A DNA stretch of 64,000 nt from Episyrphus balteatus (taxonomy: Eukaryota; Arthropoda; Insecta; Diptera; Syrphidae), in contig NC_079134.1 of assembly GCF_945859705.1 (NCBI RefSeq), positions 36,594,576 through 36,658,575 of the forward strand, read 5' to 3'. The translations under genes were made by a program, and so were the position numbers. A model generated the notes under the pieces. That model saw only the letters and a list, made by a program, of their open reading frames with translations, did no database searches and had not been told where the DNA came from. Below are positions 24,043 through 35,249 of the stretch, piece by piece (the stretch's first letter is position 1; the number at the start of each line of letters is the position of its first letter).

Positions 24043-26207
24043 CAAGATCCCAGGGCCGCCAGACATTACTTATTTTCTCAAGAAAAAAATGTATGGAATT
24101 ACGTAGTGCTAGGACATACTATTAGTGAATGGATACTGGCTATCTTGTGCCGACGGCCATTTTACCACTAACAGGTGCTAAAGGTACGAAAAATACGTAG
24201 TTAGATTTCTTATTTTCTCAAGGCTGATTTTTATATATGATACTCAGGGAACTAATACATTAATTTTTGTAAGCTGCCAGACCCGTCGGATGGGCCTAAC
24301 ACCTTGCCAGACACGCATAATAGGAATCAGGAAAGTTAGATTTTATTATATGGGGGTCTGGGAAAAAACTTATAAAATATTTTGACTTCAGGACTCGAAA
24401 GAGTATCAAGACACGCGTCGAAAACCACATTTTGCACAATCGCATCCAGAGTCATTTGGCCGCCATTTTGTTTTTTTAATAAAAATTGCAATTTTTCACA
24501 TAACTCACGTATTTTTGAATCTACAGAAAAAAAATGTATTGCAAACTTGAAGATAATTTAATTTACTACAATATATGTTAAATTACTTTTTTCGATTATA
24601 CCTTCGGTTTAAGAGTTAGGGTGGTTTTTTTTTGAAACCATATTTTCGTCATATCTCATTTATTTGAGCTTTTTTGAAAATTAACTTGAAGTAAAAGTTG
24701 TAGATCTTTTTATTACCTTCAATTATTACATTAACGGTTTTTCGATTTGACAGTCCGTTTTTGATCTGCAGGAAAAAAACTTCAAAAAGGTTCCAATTTT
24801 TTAATATAGGAAAAATGTTCTAGTACAGGGTAATTTGCATTAGATATAACAACAACCTAGGCGTGTAGGTTGCACTCAGACAAGAAAAAATCGTATAACT
24901 AACACTGCCAGACCCATTCCGACAGCCATTTTTTTTGCCAGACACCTTAAAGCTTTGAAAAAAATAGTTTAACTTTACTTATTTTCTCAAGCTTCATTTT
25001 TATACATGATACTCAGGGAACTAATTCAATAAAATTATTTTGTTAGCTGCCAGACCATCGGATAGGCCTGACACCTTACCAGACACGCACAAATGCTCGC
25101 TAGATTTGTTATCAATAAAATCTAATGGGTCTTCCGTAGTATTGAAGTAAAATGTTTACGCTTAATAATACCAATAATTACTACATTATTAAAAATATAT
25201 ACCTACCTTTAAACTCATAACGAATTAGTTCCATGGGTATCATGTATAAAAATGAAGCTTGAGAAAATAAGTAAAGTAAAAAATTTTTTTTTTAAAGCTT
25301 TAAGGTGTCTGGCAAAAAAAATGGCTGTCGGAATGGGTCTGGCAGTGTTAGTTATACGATTTTTTCTTGTCTGAGTGCAACCTACACGCCTAGGTTGTTG
25401 TTATATCTAATGCAAATTACCCTGTACTAGAACATTTTTCCTATATTAAAAAATTGGAACCTTTTTGAAGTTTTTTTCCTGCAGATCAAAAACGGACTGT
25501 CAAATCGAAAAACCGTTAATGTAATAATTGAAGGTAATAAAAAGATCTACAACTTTTACTTCAAGTTAATTTTCAAAAAAGCTCAAATAAATGAGATATG
25601 ACGAAAATATGGTTTCAAAAAAAAACCACCCTAACTCTTAAACCGAAGGTATAATCGAAAAAAGTAATTTAACATATATTGTAGTAAATTAAATTATCTT
25701 CAAGTTTGCAATACATTTTTTTTCTGTAGATTCAAAAATACGTGAGTTATGTGAAAAATTGCAATTTTTATTAAAAAAACAAAATGGCGGCCAAATGACT
25801 CTGGATGCGATTGTGCAAAATGTGGTTTTCGACGCGTGTCTTGATACTCTTTCGAGTCCTGAAGTCAAAATATTTTATAAGTTTTTTCCCAGACCCCCAT
25901 ATAATAAAATCTAACTTTCCTGATTCCTATTATGCGTGTCTGGCAAGGTGTTAGGCCCATCCGACGGGTCTGGCAGCTTACAAAAATTAATGTATTAGTT
26001 CCCTGAGTATCATATATAAAAATCAGCCTTGAGAAAATAAGAAATCTAACTACGTATTTTTCGTACCTTTAGCACCTGTTAGTGGTAAAATGGCCGTCGG
26101 CACAAGATAGCCAGTATCCATTCACTAATAGTATGTCCTAGCACTACGTAATTCCATACATTTTTTTCTTGAGAAAATAAGTAATGTCTGGCGGCCCTGG
26201 GATCTTG
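24043..26207. mobile_element. 2.17-kb near-perfect palindrome with hAT-like ends
   Basis: Left arm about 24043-25027, spacer about 195 bp, right arm about 25222-26207. By eye the outer 900 bp of the arms are essentially identical; differences appear only near the spacer. The ends read CAAGATCCCAGGGCCGCC, and inside them CAGGGCCGCCAGAC resembles hAT terminal repeats. The motif GCCAGAC recurs about seven times per arm (for example CTGCCAGACCC and TTGCCAGACAC), like sub-terminal transposase-binding repeats. No transposase frame is present. The symmetry extends 8 bp beyond the hAT-like end. Confidence 0.85.
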
Positions 26208-27008
26208 CTCTAATATAGAAGAAATTCCGCTAACTTGGTCAACAATTCAAGATATGTAGATATTAATAATACTCCAAATTGTACAAGTAGTTTTGGGACT
26301 TTCATTTCGTTTATTTTCTTTCGGAGACTTTGTCCATTCCTCCGACAAACACCTTACTGAAAAACACCAGATACTTAATTAACTTATATTTTTTTTGAAA
26401 AGCTAAAGGGGTTGAAAGAAAACGTTCCCGAAATGACATTTTTTTTGCTCTATATTCCCTTTCATTAAATTGCAAAATAAACAACTTTACTTTGACAAGT
26501 TAAACAAAATTTACAATAATTCATCTCGCATGAATCCCAAAAATAAATATAACCAATCAAAAATCATTTTTCCTAACAAAAAAAAAAAAAAACTTAAAAA
26601 TAGTTGCAAAATTAATCAGATTACTTGCTGAACAGGATTTTCTATAAAAGTTAAAAAAATAAAAACTACTTCCATTGTTCAGTGGGAACAAAAAAACATC
26701 AATGTTTTGCCATCTTCATTTGCTTAACCACATAGCAGAATAAAGTTTTTACATGCTAAATGTGAGAATTCACATAGCAAAAAAAAAAACAAGATCGTAC
26801 AACACCCATAAACTCTAATTTAAAAAAAAAAACTCTTTCCCACCCAGGAGTAGAGCTGCCACCTAATCACCTTGAACTCTGCTTGTTCATCACACGTTTT
26901 ATTATCTCACAAAAATTTTTCAACCATTTTCTAACTAATTTTGAGAAATTTTTATTTTTGCTTCTTGTGTTTTATCCTGATTTCTGTTTGTTTTTTTTTT
27001 CGAAGTTT
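26208..27008. other. AT-rich intergenic DNA, no gene seen
   Basis: A/T-rich with A runs. No open frame of note and no repeat partner recognised. Confidence 0.5.
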
Positions 27009-28319
27009 TTCGCTAAGTTCATACAAGTTAGTGAAACTGTACAAATTTTCTTAGCAACAAAAATAAATGAAAAAGAGTTCCATTAAACTTGTGAGGATTC
27101 TTATCCAACTTCATATGAACTGAGCGAAAAGGTAAAAACCTAGCATTAGAAAAACCTCATACCGATGCTGTTAAAAGATTGTTTTTCGCTAATTTCATAT
27201 TAACTTAGCGAATAACACAAACAAGATTTTTTGAAATGTCAGAAATAATATTGTTGTTGATAAGTGTCAGTTAAATAGTGTGCCTTTTTTTTCCAATTCG
27301 GAGAGTTCCTTCGCTTATTTCATACGAACTGAGCGAAAAAAAATAACTTATGGAGCTATAAAATCAAAGTTAAAGCAACGAAAGAGAAAACTAATTACGA
27401 TTTGATTTAAATGATTGTGAATTATGATTCGCCAAGTTGATATGAACTGAGCGAAATACCCAAGAAAACAAGTTTACTATGCAAAAACTACAAATATAAG
27501 CCTTTTTTCAATGGATTCTGTTTCCCTAACTTCATATTTACTATATCGTTTCGGTTCCAGGGGTTCCTTCGTTTACTTCATACGAACTGAGCGAAAAACA
27601 AAAAAAAAACTTATAAGGCTAGAAAATCAAAGTTAACGCAACGAAAGAGAAAACAAATTCCGATTTGATTTAAAGTGTGTGAGTTATGGTTCGCGAACTT
27701 GATGTAAACTGAGCGAAATACCCAAGAAAACAAATTTACTTGGCAAAACCTACCACTATAAACATCATTTCAATGTATTGTGTTTCCTTAGCTTCATATT
27801 TACTATATCGTTTATATTCATGGGGTTCCTTCGCTTTAATCATACGAACTGAGCGAAAAACAAAACAAAAAATTATAGAACCAGAAAATCAGAGCTAACA
27901 AAATAGAAACCTCATTTCAATTCGATTCAACGATTGGGAATTATTTTTCACCAAGTTGATATAAACTGAGCGAAATAGAAATTTTGAAACAAAAAACTAC
28001 CATTTCTAACCAGCAACAATATATAAACCTCATTTCAATGGCTTGTGTTTTTCTAATTTCATATTTACTATTTCATTTCCATTCGCTTACTGTAAACTAA
28101 CTGAGCGAAAGACAAAAATAAAAAGAATAATAGGGCAAGAAAATCAAATCTAGCTTTGCATTCCAATTCGATTTAAGGATTGTAAATTATGATTCGCCAA
28201 GTTGATTATAACTGAGCGAAACATAAACAAAAATAATAACAAATAAAACAACAAAATAAAAACTGACATCGATTCGATTCAAAAATTGCGATTCGCTAAC
28301 TTGATAAAAACTTAGCGAA
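27009..28319. repeat. array of 28-bp dyads (TTCGC...GCGAA) in a ~258-bp higher-order repeat
   Basis: Ten well-kept 28-bp imperfect palindromes of the form TTCGC-N18-GCGAA start at 27185, 27310, 27428, 27568, 27690, 27830, 27947, 28082, 28193 and 28292. All are exactly 28 bp. Decayed relatives lie at 27009 and about 27101, plus a third type at 27521, 27783 and 28048. From 27310 the order is A-B-C: A has CATACGAACTGAGCGAA, B has CCAAGTTGATAT, C is degenerate. A-to-A distances are 258, 262 and 252 bp. The intervening DNA is related between units but clearly more diverged than the dyads. Confidence 0.85.
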
Positions 28320-29979
28320 TCACAAAAAAACAACTGCCCCAAGGGAAAACAAACAAGGGCAACTCTGTCAACAAAAAATAAGAATGGCTAACAAAATGAT
28401 GAACATCCACCACGTCCTCCTCGTTCATCGTCGTATAGCACACAAAATAAACTGAAACGTGTTCATGAACAATGCTCTTCAATTTCATTTCGCACATTTA
28501 CCTAATTTTGTGTGTGTTCCGTTCCGTTTGTTTCGTTTTACGGATCCGGATGCACTACACTTACTACATGTTTTATGTGGTTTTTGTTTTTATTTATTTC
28601 TTATATGTCTCTCTCTAGTTTGAGTTACTTGAAGTTGATTTAATTAAGCCACCCACACGGGAGAGACTACGACGACGACGACGGTTGCATATCGACCATT
28701 GCCACTGCAACATCATGCATCGTGTAAACAGTATACTCTACACTATGATATTTTATGTTTTTCTGTCGACACTATGGTCGTTTGGGATTTTGCCGCTCGA
28801 CTTACTTGCATCGGTCTCCAGAGTCTTTCGCCAAGCATACCGGATCTCTGTCCTGACATTCTTCAAAAAACCCCCTCAGACCCCTACCCCCCAATTTCCA
28901 ACTTCATTCTCAGTACAGTCAGTGTTCAGTTGAGAACAATAAACATTCGTGACTTTCGATAGAAAACACCATGAATTGTTTTATATATGTGAACTCTGAG
29001 GTTGAGGTCTACCCATAAGAGAGTGAGTGTGAATGTTGGTTTATATATATGGTTGTTGCGTTCACACACACATCCTCCACCCCCCCCCATCGCCCCCTCC
29101 AAACATTTTCCAAAAAACTTGTGTAGTTTTCAAGATTTTTGCTTTTTTCTTGTGTCTTCGACAACAACCAACGAGCACGGCCAGAGAGTTGTTGGGAGTT
29201 TTTCTTGTGTGGTTGTGAAAGATGTGTTTTCCATCTGAAGGAATTCTACTTGAACATTGCCTAGGGATAAAGTCACTTTTCAGAGGGGGGCGAAACAACG
29301 ATGATGATGATGACGATGATGACTACGACAACGAATGCCACTGCCACAGAAGTTTAGGAATAGGTACCAACCTCAACCATCACTCGCCCGTCTAACCCAG
29401 ATTCGTGTGAACATTCTTTTAGAAGAACTTAGTCTTGAAGAAAAGTTGAGACTTTCAAGACAAGTTACTAAAACCCTGCTAGGGTGGATGATATCTCAGT
29501 GGATTTGAACGACCAAGATACTATAGGGGTAGGGGATGTGTAAAAGACTTGGGAAATTGTGAGTTAGATTGTTTTTTAACAAAAAAAAAAAAAAAAAAAA
29601 TAGAAATGGGAATGGGAATGGGAACTTCTTGAAATTAAAGACCATTGTTCTTACACATTGGTCGACCCATTGATGCTGCGGGCGAGCAGTTTTTTTTTTT
29701 TTTTAGTGATGATACTTCTTTGGTTGTTTTGACTTTTTGTATAGATATTTTTTTCTTCTTTAAATTTTTTTGATGAGTTTATCTCAAGCTTTACAGCAAA
29801 TAACAATAACGAAAGGGAAATAAAAAGTAAGACTGGGTGCGGTTTGCTATTCTTTTTTTTTCGAAAGATATCAATTGAAAGAATCCACCAAATACAAACA
29901 AATTGTTATTTGAATGGATTATGGCGTTAATATCTTTCAGATAAAATATTTATATAGATATATATCTGAGCAATTGACA
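28320..29979. other. unique GC-balanced intergenic DNA, no gene assigned
   Basis: Includes short runs (ACG)n near 28670, (GAT)n near 29305, a C-rich tract at about 29080 and poly-A near 29580. Two overlapping + frames at 28685-28962 have no family similarity. This looks like single-copy DNA and could hold untranslated exons, but nothing in the sequence proves it. Confidence 0.4.
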
Positions 29980-30296
29980 AGCTGGAATGAATATAAAATA
30001 ATAATTTATACTCTATAGATGTTAAGTGCAAAGTTGTGTAAGAAAAGTATCTATCAAGATAAATCGAAGTTTCAGTCAAGAAATGAAAAAAGGGACTGTG
30101 TTTTGAGTCTTTGAGATTATTGGTTTTTCTGTGGGAATTTTTTTGTTTCTTAAGATGGTGTTTTTTTTGTTTTATTTTTTTGTTTTTTTTTTTATTGCCA
30201 GTTAGATATGGAAATTTTGAAATCTCTTGATAGTTAAATGTCAACAGGGCTATAAGAAAATATTGGTCTAAGTTCTTCGAAGGAAAACTTCATGAG

Positions 30297-30372
30297 AATG
30301 GTTCTCATGGTAGATGCACGTCACGATGAAATGTCACGCCTAAGATTCTGGTTTCAAATCCAGTCCACGCCA
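30297..30372 (+). repeat. weak tRNA-like segment
   Basis: TGGTTCTCATGGTAGATGC resembles an A box, and CTGGTTTCAAATCCAG forms a T-arm-like hairpin with a B-box-like core that has one extra T. No full cloverleaf. Probably a decayed tRNA-derived element. Confidence 0.35.
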
Positions 30373-30477
30373 TCTAGACCTTTCTTTTAGGGTTACTGCC
30401 ATTTGCGATGAATTGACAAAGCCTCCAAGAGTACCATTGTCATGAATACTGAAATCTTACCTAAGCCTAAGAGAGTG

Positions 30478-31630
30478 CAAAATTTTTTTTCCCTAGCCTA
30501 CCCTTTGTTCTAAAATTATAACGGAATTATTTCTTTTTTTCATCTCAAAAATATCAAAAAATAATTTTTTTTTGTTCAGTGTAGAAATTGTTGGTTTTGC
30601 ACTTAGGTTCGTTTCCCCAACGTTAGCCCAGGATAGCCCAACTTTTTTTTGCTCTATTTACTATTTAAAAAAAAAAAAGATACAACAAAAAACTTTTGTC
30701 ATATCAGAAACCGAAAAAATTGTGATTTTTTTTCCAGTGAAAAAATCGTTAGTTTAAAACCGTGATTTAAACTAGGTTAGTTCGTGTTTTAAACAAGGTT
30801 AGCACAGGATAGCCCAACTTTTATTTTCGCTATCCTACGCTTAGTTTAAAAATTTAATGAAGAATTAGTTTTTATTGAACACACACAAAAAAAGTACGCA
30901 TACACCACAGTGACCCTTTTTTTAAATTTATAATTAAGAACACTTAACTGGTGTTTGCTACATACTTAATAGAATATATCCAAACATTTTTCAAAAATAA
31001 CAATAAATATAAAATGGTGTGAAGTGATTTCTTTTTCAGTACACGAAAAAAAAAAAACTTTTTTTAAACTGCCAACCTTTTAAAATCAAAATTTGTTTTT
31101 TTTCAGTGTAAAAAATGTCTTTTTTTCCACTTTTTCTCATTTTACCTTGCTAATTTCATTCCTACAAATAGCATCAATTTTTTCGTTAGTCCACCCTTAG
31201 TTCAAAAGTTATGTATAATAAAAAAACTTATTTCAAATTACCAACTTCTTAAAAATCCAAAATTCTTTTTTTTAGTGTAAAAATTGTCCTTTTCCAATTT
31301 TTCTCATTTAACCTTGCTAATTCCAACAATTACATCAATTTTTTTCGTTAGCCTACCCTTAGTTCAAAAGTTATAACAAAAAAACTTATTTCAAATTACC
31401 AACTTCTTAAAAATTAAACTTTTTTTTTTCAGTGTAAAAATTGTCTTTTTTCCACTTTTTTCTCAATTAACCATGCTAATTCGAACATAAAGAAAAATAA
31501 GTTGGGTTATCCTGGGTTAAAGTTTGGCAAACGAACCACACTGTAAAACCAACAATTCTTACACTGAATAAAAAAAAATAATTTTTTGTGATTTTTGAGG
31601 GGAAAAAAAATAATTTCGTTATAATTTTAC
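30478..31630. repeat. dispersed repeat copy B with internal tandem and foldback
   Basis: The left part repeats copy A (1935-2555) in the same order. The middle (about 31050-31470) holds three diverged ~160-bp units containing CAGTGTAAAAATTGTC and CCTTGCTAATT. The right end (31495-31630) is the left end again in inverted orientation (GTTGGGTTATCCTGGG...GTTATAATTTTACG), so the whole element is a foldback. Non-coding. Confidence 0.7.
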
Positions 31631-31654
31631 GTGTTGAAAAAGGACGCCACGAGA

Positions 31655-31885
31655 GTAAAAGTGCAGCGCCTGAGATGGCTAGGTCTTGTGGACCGCATTG
31701 AAGAAGAAGACCTTGTAGAAGAAGACCTTGTCTTAAGTGGCGCACGCAAGTGAAAGATAAACTGGAAGCAGGTTGCTTAGGCTAGAGCTGTTTGTGGAAT
31801 TGGCCCTGATTCCCCACAATGGATTGTAGCGGGGCGCTGCCTTAAGCCACTGGTCACCCTAATAAAGTTAGTTTCATGCAGATCA
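31655..31885 (+). pseudogene. non-LTR retrotransposon pol C-terminal fragment
   Basis: The plus strand reads KVQRLRWLGLVDRIEEEDL, then, after a frameshift, QVKDKLEAGCLG followed by ARAVCGIGPDSPQWIVA. This matches the RLRWLGHVxR ... W ... A.DR..W pattern at the C-terminus of many insect non-LTR pol proteins. It contains in-frame stops and is a dead remnant. The clade cannot be assigned from this piece. Confidence 0.55.
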
Positions 31886-33304
31886 AAAAATGCTCATCCC
31901 TCATCAACTTACCCTGGAGATTCTTTCTTCAGCCACATGATACGAATATGGAAAGCGTTTCCTGCCTCTGTAATAAAATAGTAAAAATATTCTAACAAAT
32001 CCAGCCCTGGTTTGTATTGTCAATCTTGTGGTATCTTACATATTTTGCAAGCCTCTTGGCACATCCGCAAAAAAAAAAAAAAATAAGTCACTCATCTTCA
32101 TGCACCACGATGTAAAGATACAACTTCCAGTGAAAGGGAAATGGTATCGAACTCGAGAGGGAAGCTCATCATTACACACATTCAAAGCTAAAGAAGGTGG
32201 AAAGTTCAAGTATATATCTATCGAAAACGAAAGCCAAATCATGCGGGCAAAGTAGGTATGAGAATTAAACCAATGAAGGTAGGTTATACATGTGCTATAC
32301 AACCTTAAAGGAAGATTCTTGTCCGATTGCCTTCAAAATGCGTGAAAAAAAAGTAAAAATGGGGTACAAAATGAAAAAAAAAAAAAACCTACGATAAAAA
32401 AGACGATAAATAAAAAGCAGAAGAAAAAATGAATATAATTGATCAAAGGAAGTAAACTTTTGAGTTGAGTGGAGCAAAAAATAAAAAAAAAGAGAAAAAC
32501 AACGAAGAAGAAAAAGTTAAAAAAGACGAAGACTTGGTGGTAAAAAATAAGAATGCTGATTAATGGTTAATAATATAGGTAAAGAGAAGTAGACATTTCA
32601 TATATGTAAGACAGGTACACCGATCTACTATATGTTCTTTAGGGTAAATTATCTCATTGAACTTTTTAACAATTTCTGACAACCCCCAACCACACCAGAA
32701 AATTATTGGTAGAAAGGGAGACATAGGCACACAAGCAGTTTCCAGAAGGATAAAACTTTTCACCTTATCAATTTGAATTAAGATTTTTTTTTTTTTGGTA
32801 AACAGAAATTGGGAATGGGACAAAAACATACATAATGTGTGTAGGAGGAGTTGTATGATGCGTGATGGAAGAGATAACTTGAAAGAACTTTGATTAGAGG
32901 CTTATAATCAAAGACATGCGTGCTGATTGGTTTTATTCTTATTTTTTTTTTTCGTTCGTTATTTGGAAAATTTAAAGACATTACTTATAAGATATCAATC
33001 AGCAAAAAAGAGGATTACAAAACTTTGTCAAATGACAAGGAATTAAAACTTTGAATTTTTGAAATTAGTCCTTATTTTAGGGAAAAAAGTTTAAATTGGA
33101 GATTTTAAACTTTCATGAATTGATTTATAAGCTTAAATTATACCGATTCGATATGAAAAATTAAACAAAATTCTGACTAAAACTTTTTATATTTTATAAT
33201 TTTGATGAATTTATTTACAGAAAAGAGCTAAGCAGGCTGTTTGTCATTGCATTGCTTGTCATTAATAAATCAATGAGGTATTCGTGGTTTGAAAGTTAAA
33301 CAAT
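31886..33304. other. AT-rich intergenic DNA, no gene seen
   Basis: Purine-rich runs at 32.3-32.5 kb. Short frames at 32028-32302 and 32560-32981 are unrecognised and overlap on both strands. Confidence 0.45.
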
Positions 33305-34139
33305 CAGCCCTATCGGCAATCTCACGTGAGAAATTTCCCTGGGAGTAGGTTTTCTCTCCCGGGAATTTTTCTCCTTATCGGGAATCTCCATCGGAATTTC
33401 GTTTTCGGGAAAGAAATGCAACCAACTTAACAAAAAAAAAAAACTTTCGAACACGTTTCTTCGAAAGTTTTGACAACTCTAATTTGATTTTTTTTTGGTA
33501 CAAAAAGTAAACAATTACAATTTTAACAGTCAATATTTATATAATTTTTTTCTTTGGTGTTTATTTTTTAGTTTCTATTCAATAAGTTTTTTTTTTACCC
33601 AACTTATTACTTTGTTTCTTCAGATGGACTTGTAATTAGTTTTGTGTTTGTTATTTATTAAAGAATCACAACTCTTCAACTGTAGTTTCTTAAGCTTTGT
33701 TTTTTTTTTACATGATAAACAAATAACTTAAATAAATTGAAACATTCCACATTAACTAATAGTCTCGGAATGGTCTCCTCCAGTTCCATGTTTTTTATTG
33801 AAGTTTTCATGGGTGTTTTATTTTTTTATATGGGTAGGTACTCTTTTTGCGTTATCCAGTTGCAATATCATTTGCTTTTTGTTGCATTAAGGAAGTATAA
33901 TTAATTTAATATTTTTTACAGAATATTTTGAAAGAAAAACACGTACATTTTGGCTTCAAAAAATCTGTTCCCTATAAAAAATATCATAGAAATAATTCGG
34001 GGGACAAACTTCATTCCCGATAGGTATTTTTGTGTGGGAAATTTTTCCTAGGAAATTATTCTATTCAAAAAGTATTGCCGATACCGATTTTTCGAACTAG
34101 AGAATTTTTTCCAAGGAAATTATATTGCCGATAGGGCTG
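33305..34139. mobile_element. 835-bp inverted-repeat element (CAGCCCTATCGGCAAT ends)
   Basis: Left terminus CAGCCCTATCGGCAAT is matched by ATTGCCGATAGGGCTG at the right end. Sub-terminal TCGG/CCGA and GGGAATTTTT/GAAATTTTTCC blocks recur in both orientations. The CAG start is compatible with a hAT-type terminus, but no clear 8-bp target duplication is visible. There is no open frame; it is a non-autonomous element. Confidence 0.7.
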
Positions 34140-34140
34140 A

Positions 34141-35249
34141 ATATCTAACAAGGAATCGTTCCTACATGGAGAAAAAAGGGCATCTTAAAATAATAATATG
34201 CCCACTTTAAATTTAAATCACATTCTCTTAGTATCCCCTAATTTGTAAAAAAAAAAACAAAAAAAAATTAAGACTTATTGCGTATCGAAACATTCAAAAT
34301 ATGAATATTTCTGAATATAATATCTACGATCTTTTTGACAGCTGAATTAGTTTTGTTTTTAAGAATGTTTTTACTTGAAAACACCATGATTTTTCTAAAG
34401 GTCCAAAAAGAAAACCGCTACGCTACACTGTAGTCACACTACTTAAAAATAACTTGCTTTTGTATTTTTTGTTTTTTGTTTATATGTACCATAACCGAGT
34501 ACCAGATGGGACAAGGACCGCGGGTTTCGCATGTAGCCCCGGCGCGCCGGCCGTGGGGACCATTATAGCGGCGTTATTTATCAATATTTTCAAATAAAAT
34601 TTTACTATGTTATTCTTGAAATCCTTTTTGATATTGAGTTAAAAAAATAAAAATATTTGGGCCCAAATCAACAATTGACTAATTGTTGTATAACTTTTGC
34701 AGTATAAAATAGTCTTATGAAAAGCACATTTTTGTATCATTTATTTTTAGCCTGTTTTCACTACAGCCCAAATGAGATAATTTCGCAAGGTCAGTTCAAA
34801 TTTCAAATTTTATTTCATACAATTCGTTACAACCAACGATCGGATTTTATGGGGATGGGTCCATTAGTCCCTTAAAATTCACATAAATTAGCTTTTAATT
34901 TCAAATCCAAGAATGAGGTTGCCATAGACGGTGTTTTAAATAAGTGCACTAAAATTTTCAAACAGAAGAGTCAAATAGTTTCATCGGTATGTTTTCCCAA
35001 ACATACCGATGTTTAGAATTTCATCTGTGGATTAATCATTATTTTTTGTACAAAAAAAAGCATAATAGAAAACAAAGGCTTCAAAAATATTATAGACTAT
35101 AGAGATTCCCCTCCATCTATTGAAACTATCCACCACTGGTTTATACAGTTTTTATGCAAACGCACCATCACAAATGATGCCGAACTTTCCGATCGCCCTA
35201 ACTAGATCCCCCTCCAATACAATTTTTTTCTTGTCTCGAACCAACCTAC
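34141..35249. other. AT-rich intergenic DNA with a short GC-rich island
   Basis: A GC-rich patch at about 34495-34575 includes CCGGCGCGCCGGCC. It stands out sharply from the A/T-rich surroundings and is not explained by a recognised gene. Nothing else was identified. Confidence 0.4.

Noticed and set aside
24043..26207. Assembly error as the sole cause of the palindrome
   Set aside because: Arms differ near a unique ~195-bp spacer and the ends resemble transposon ends; an artefact would more likely give a fully exact mirror. Long reads would still be decisive.
27009..28319. CRISPR-like array (28-bp repeats with spacers)
   Set aside because: Eukaryotic context, repeats vary in sequence, spacers are homologous to each other and about 100 bp long, and there are no cas genes.
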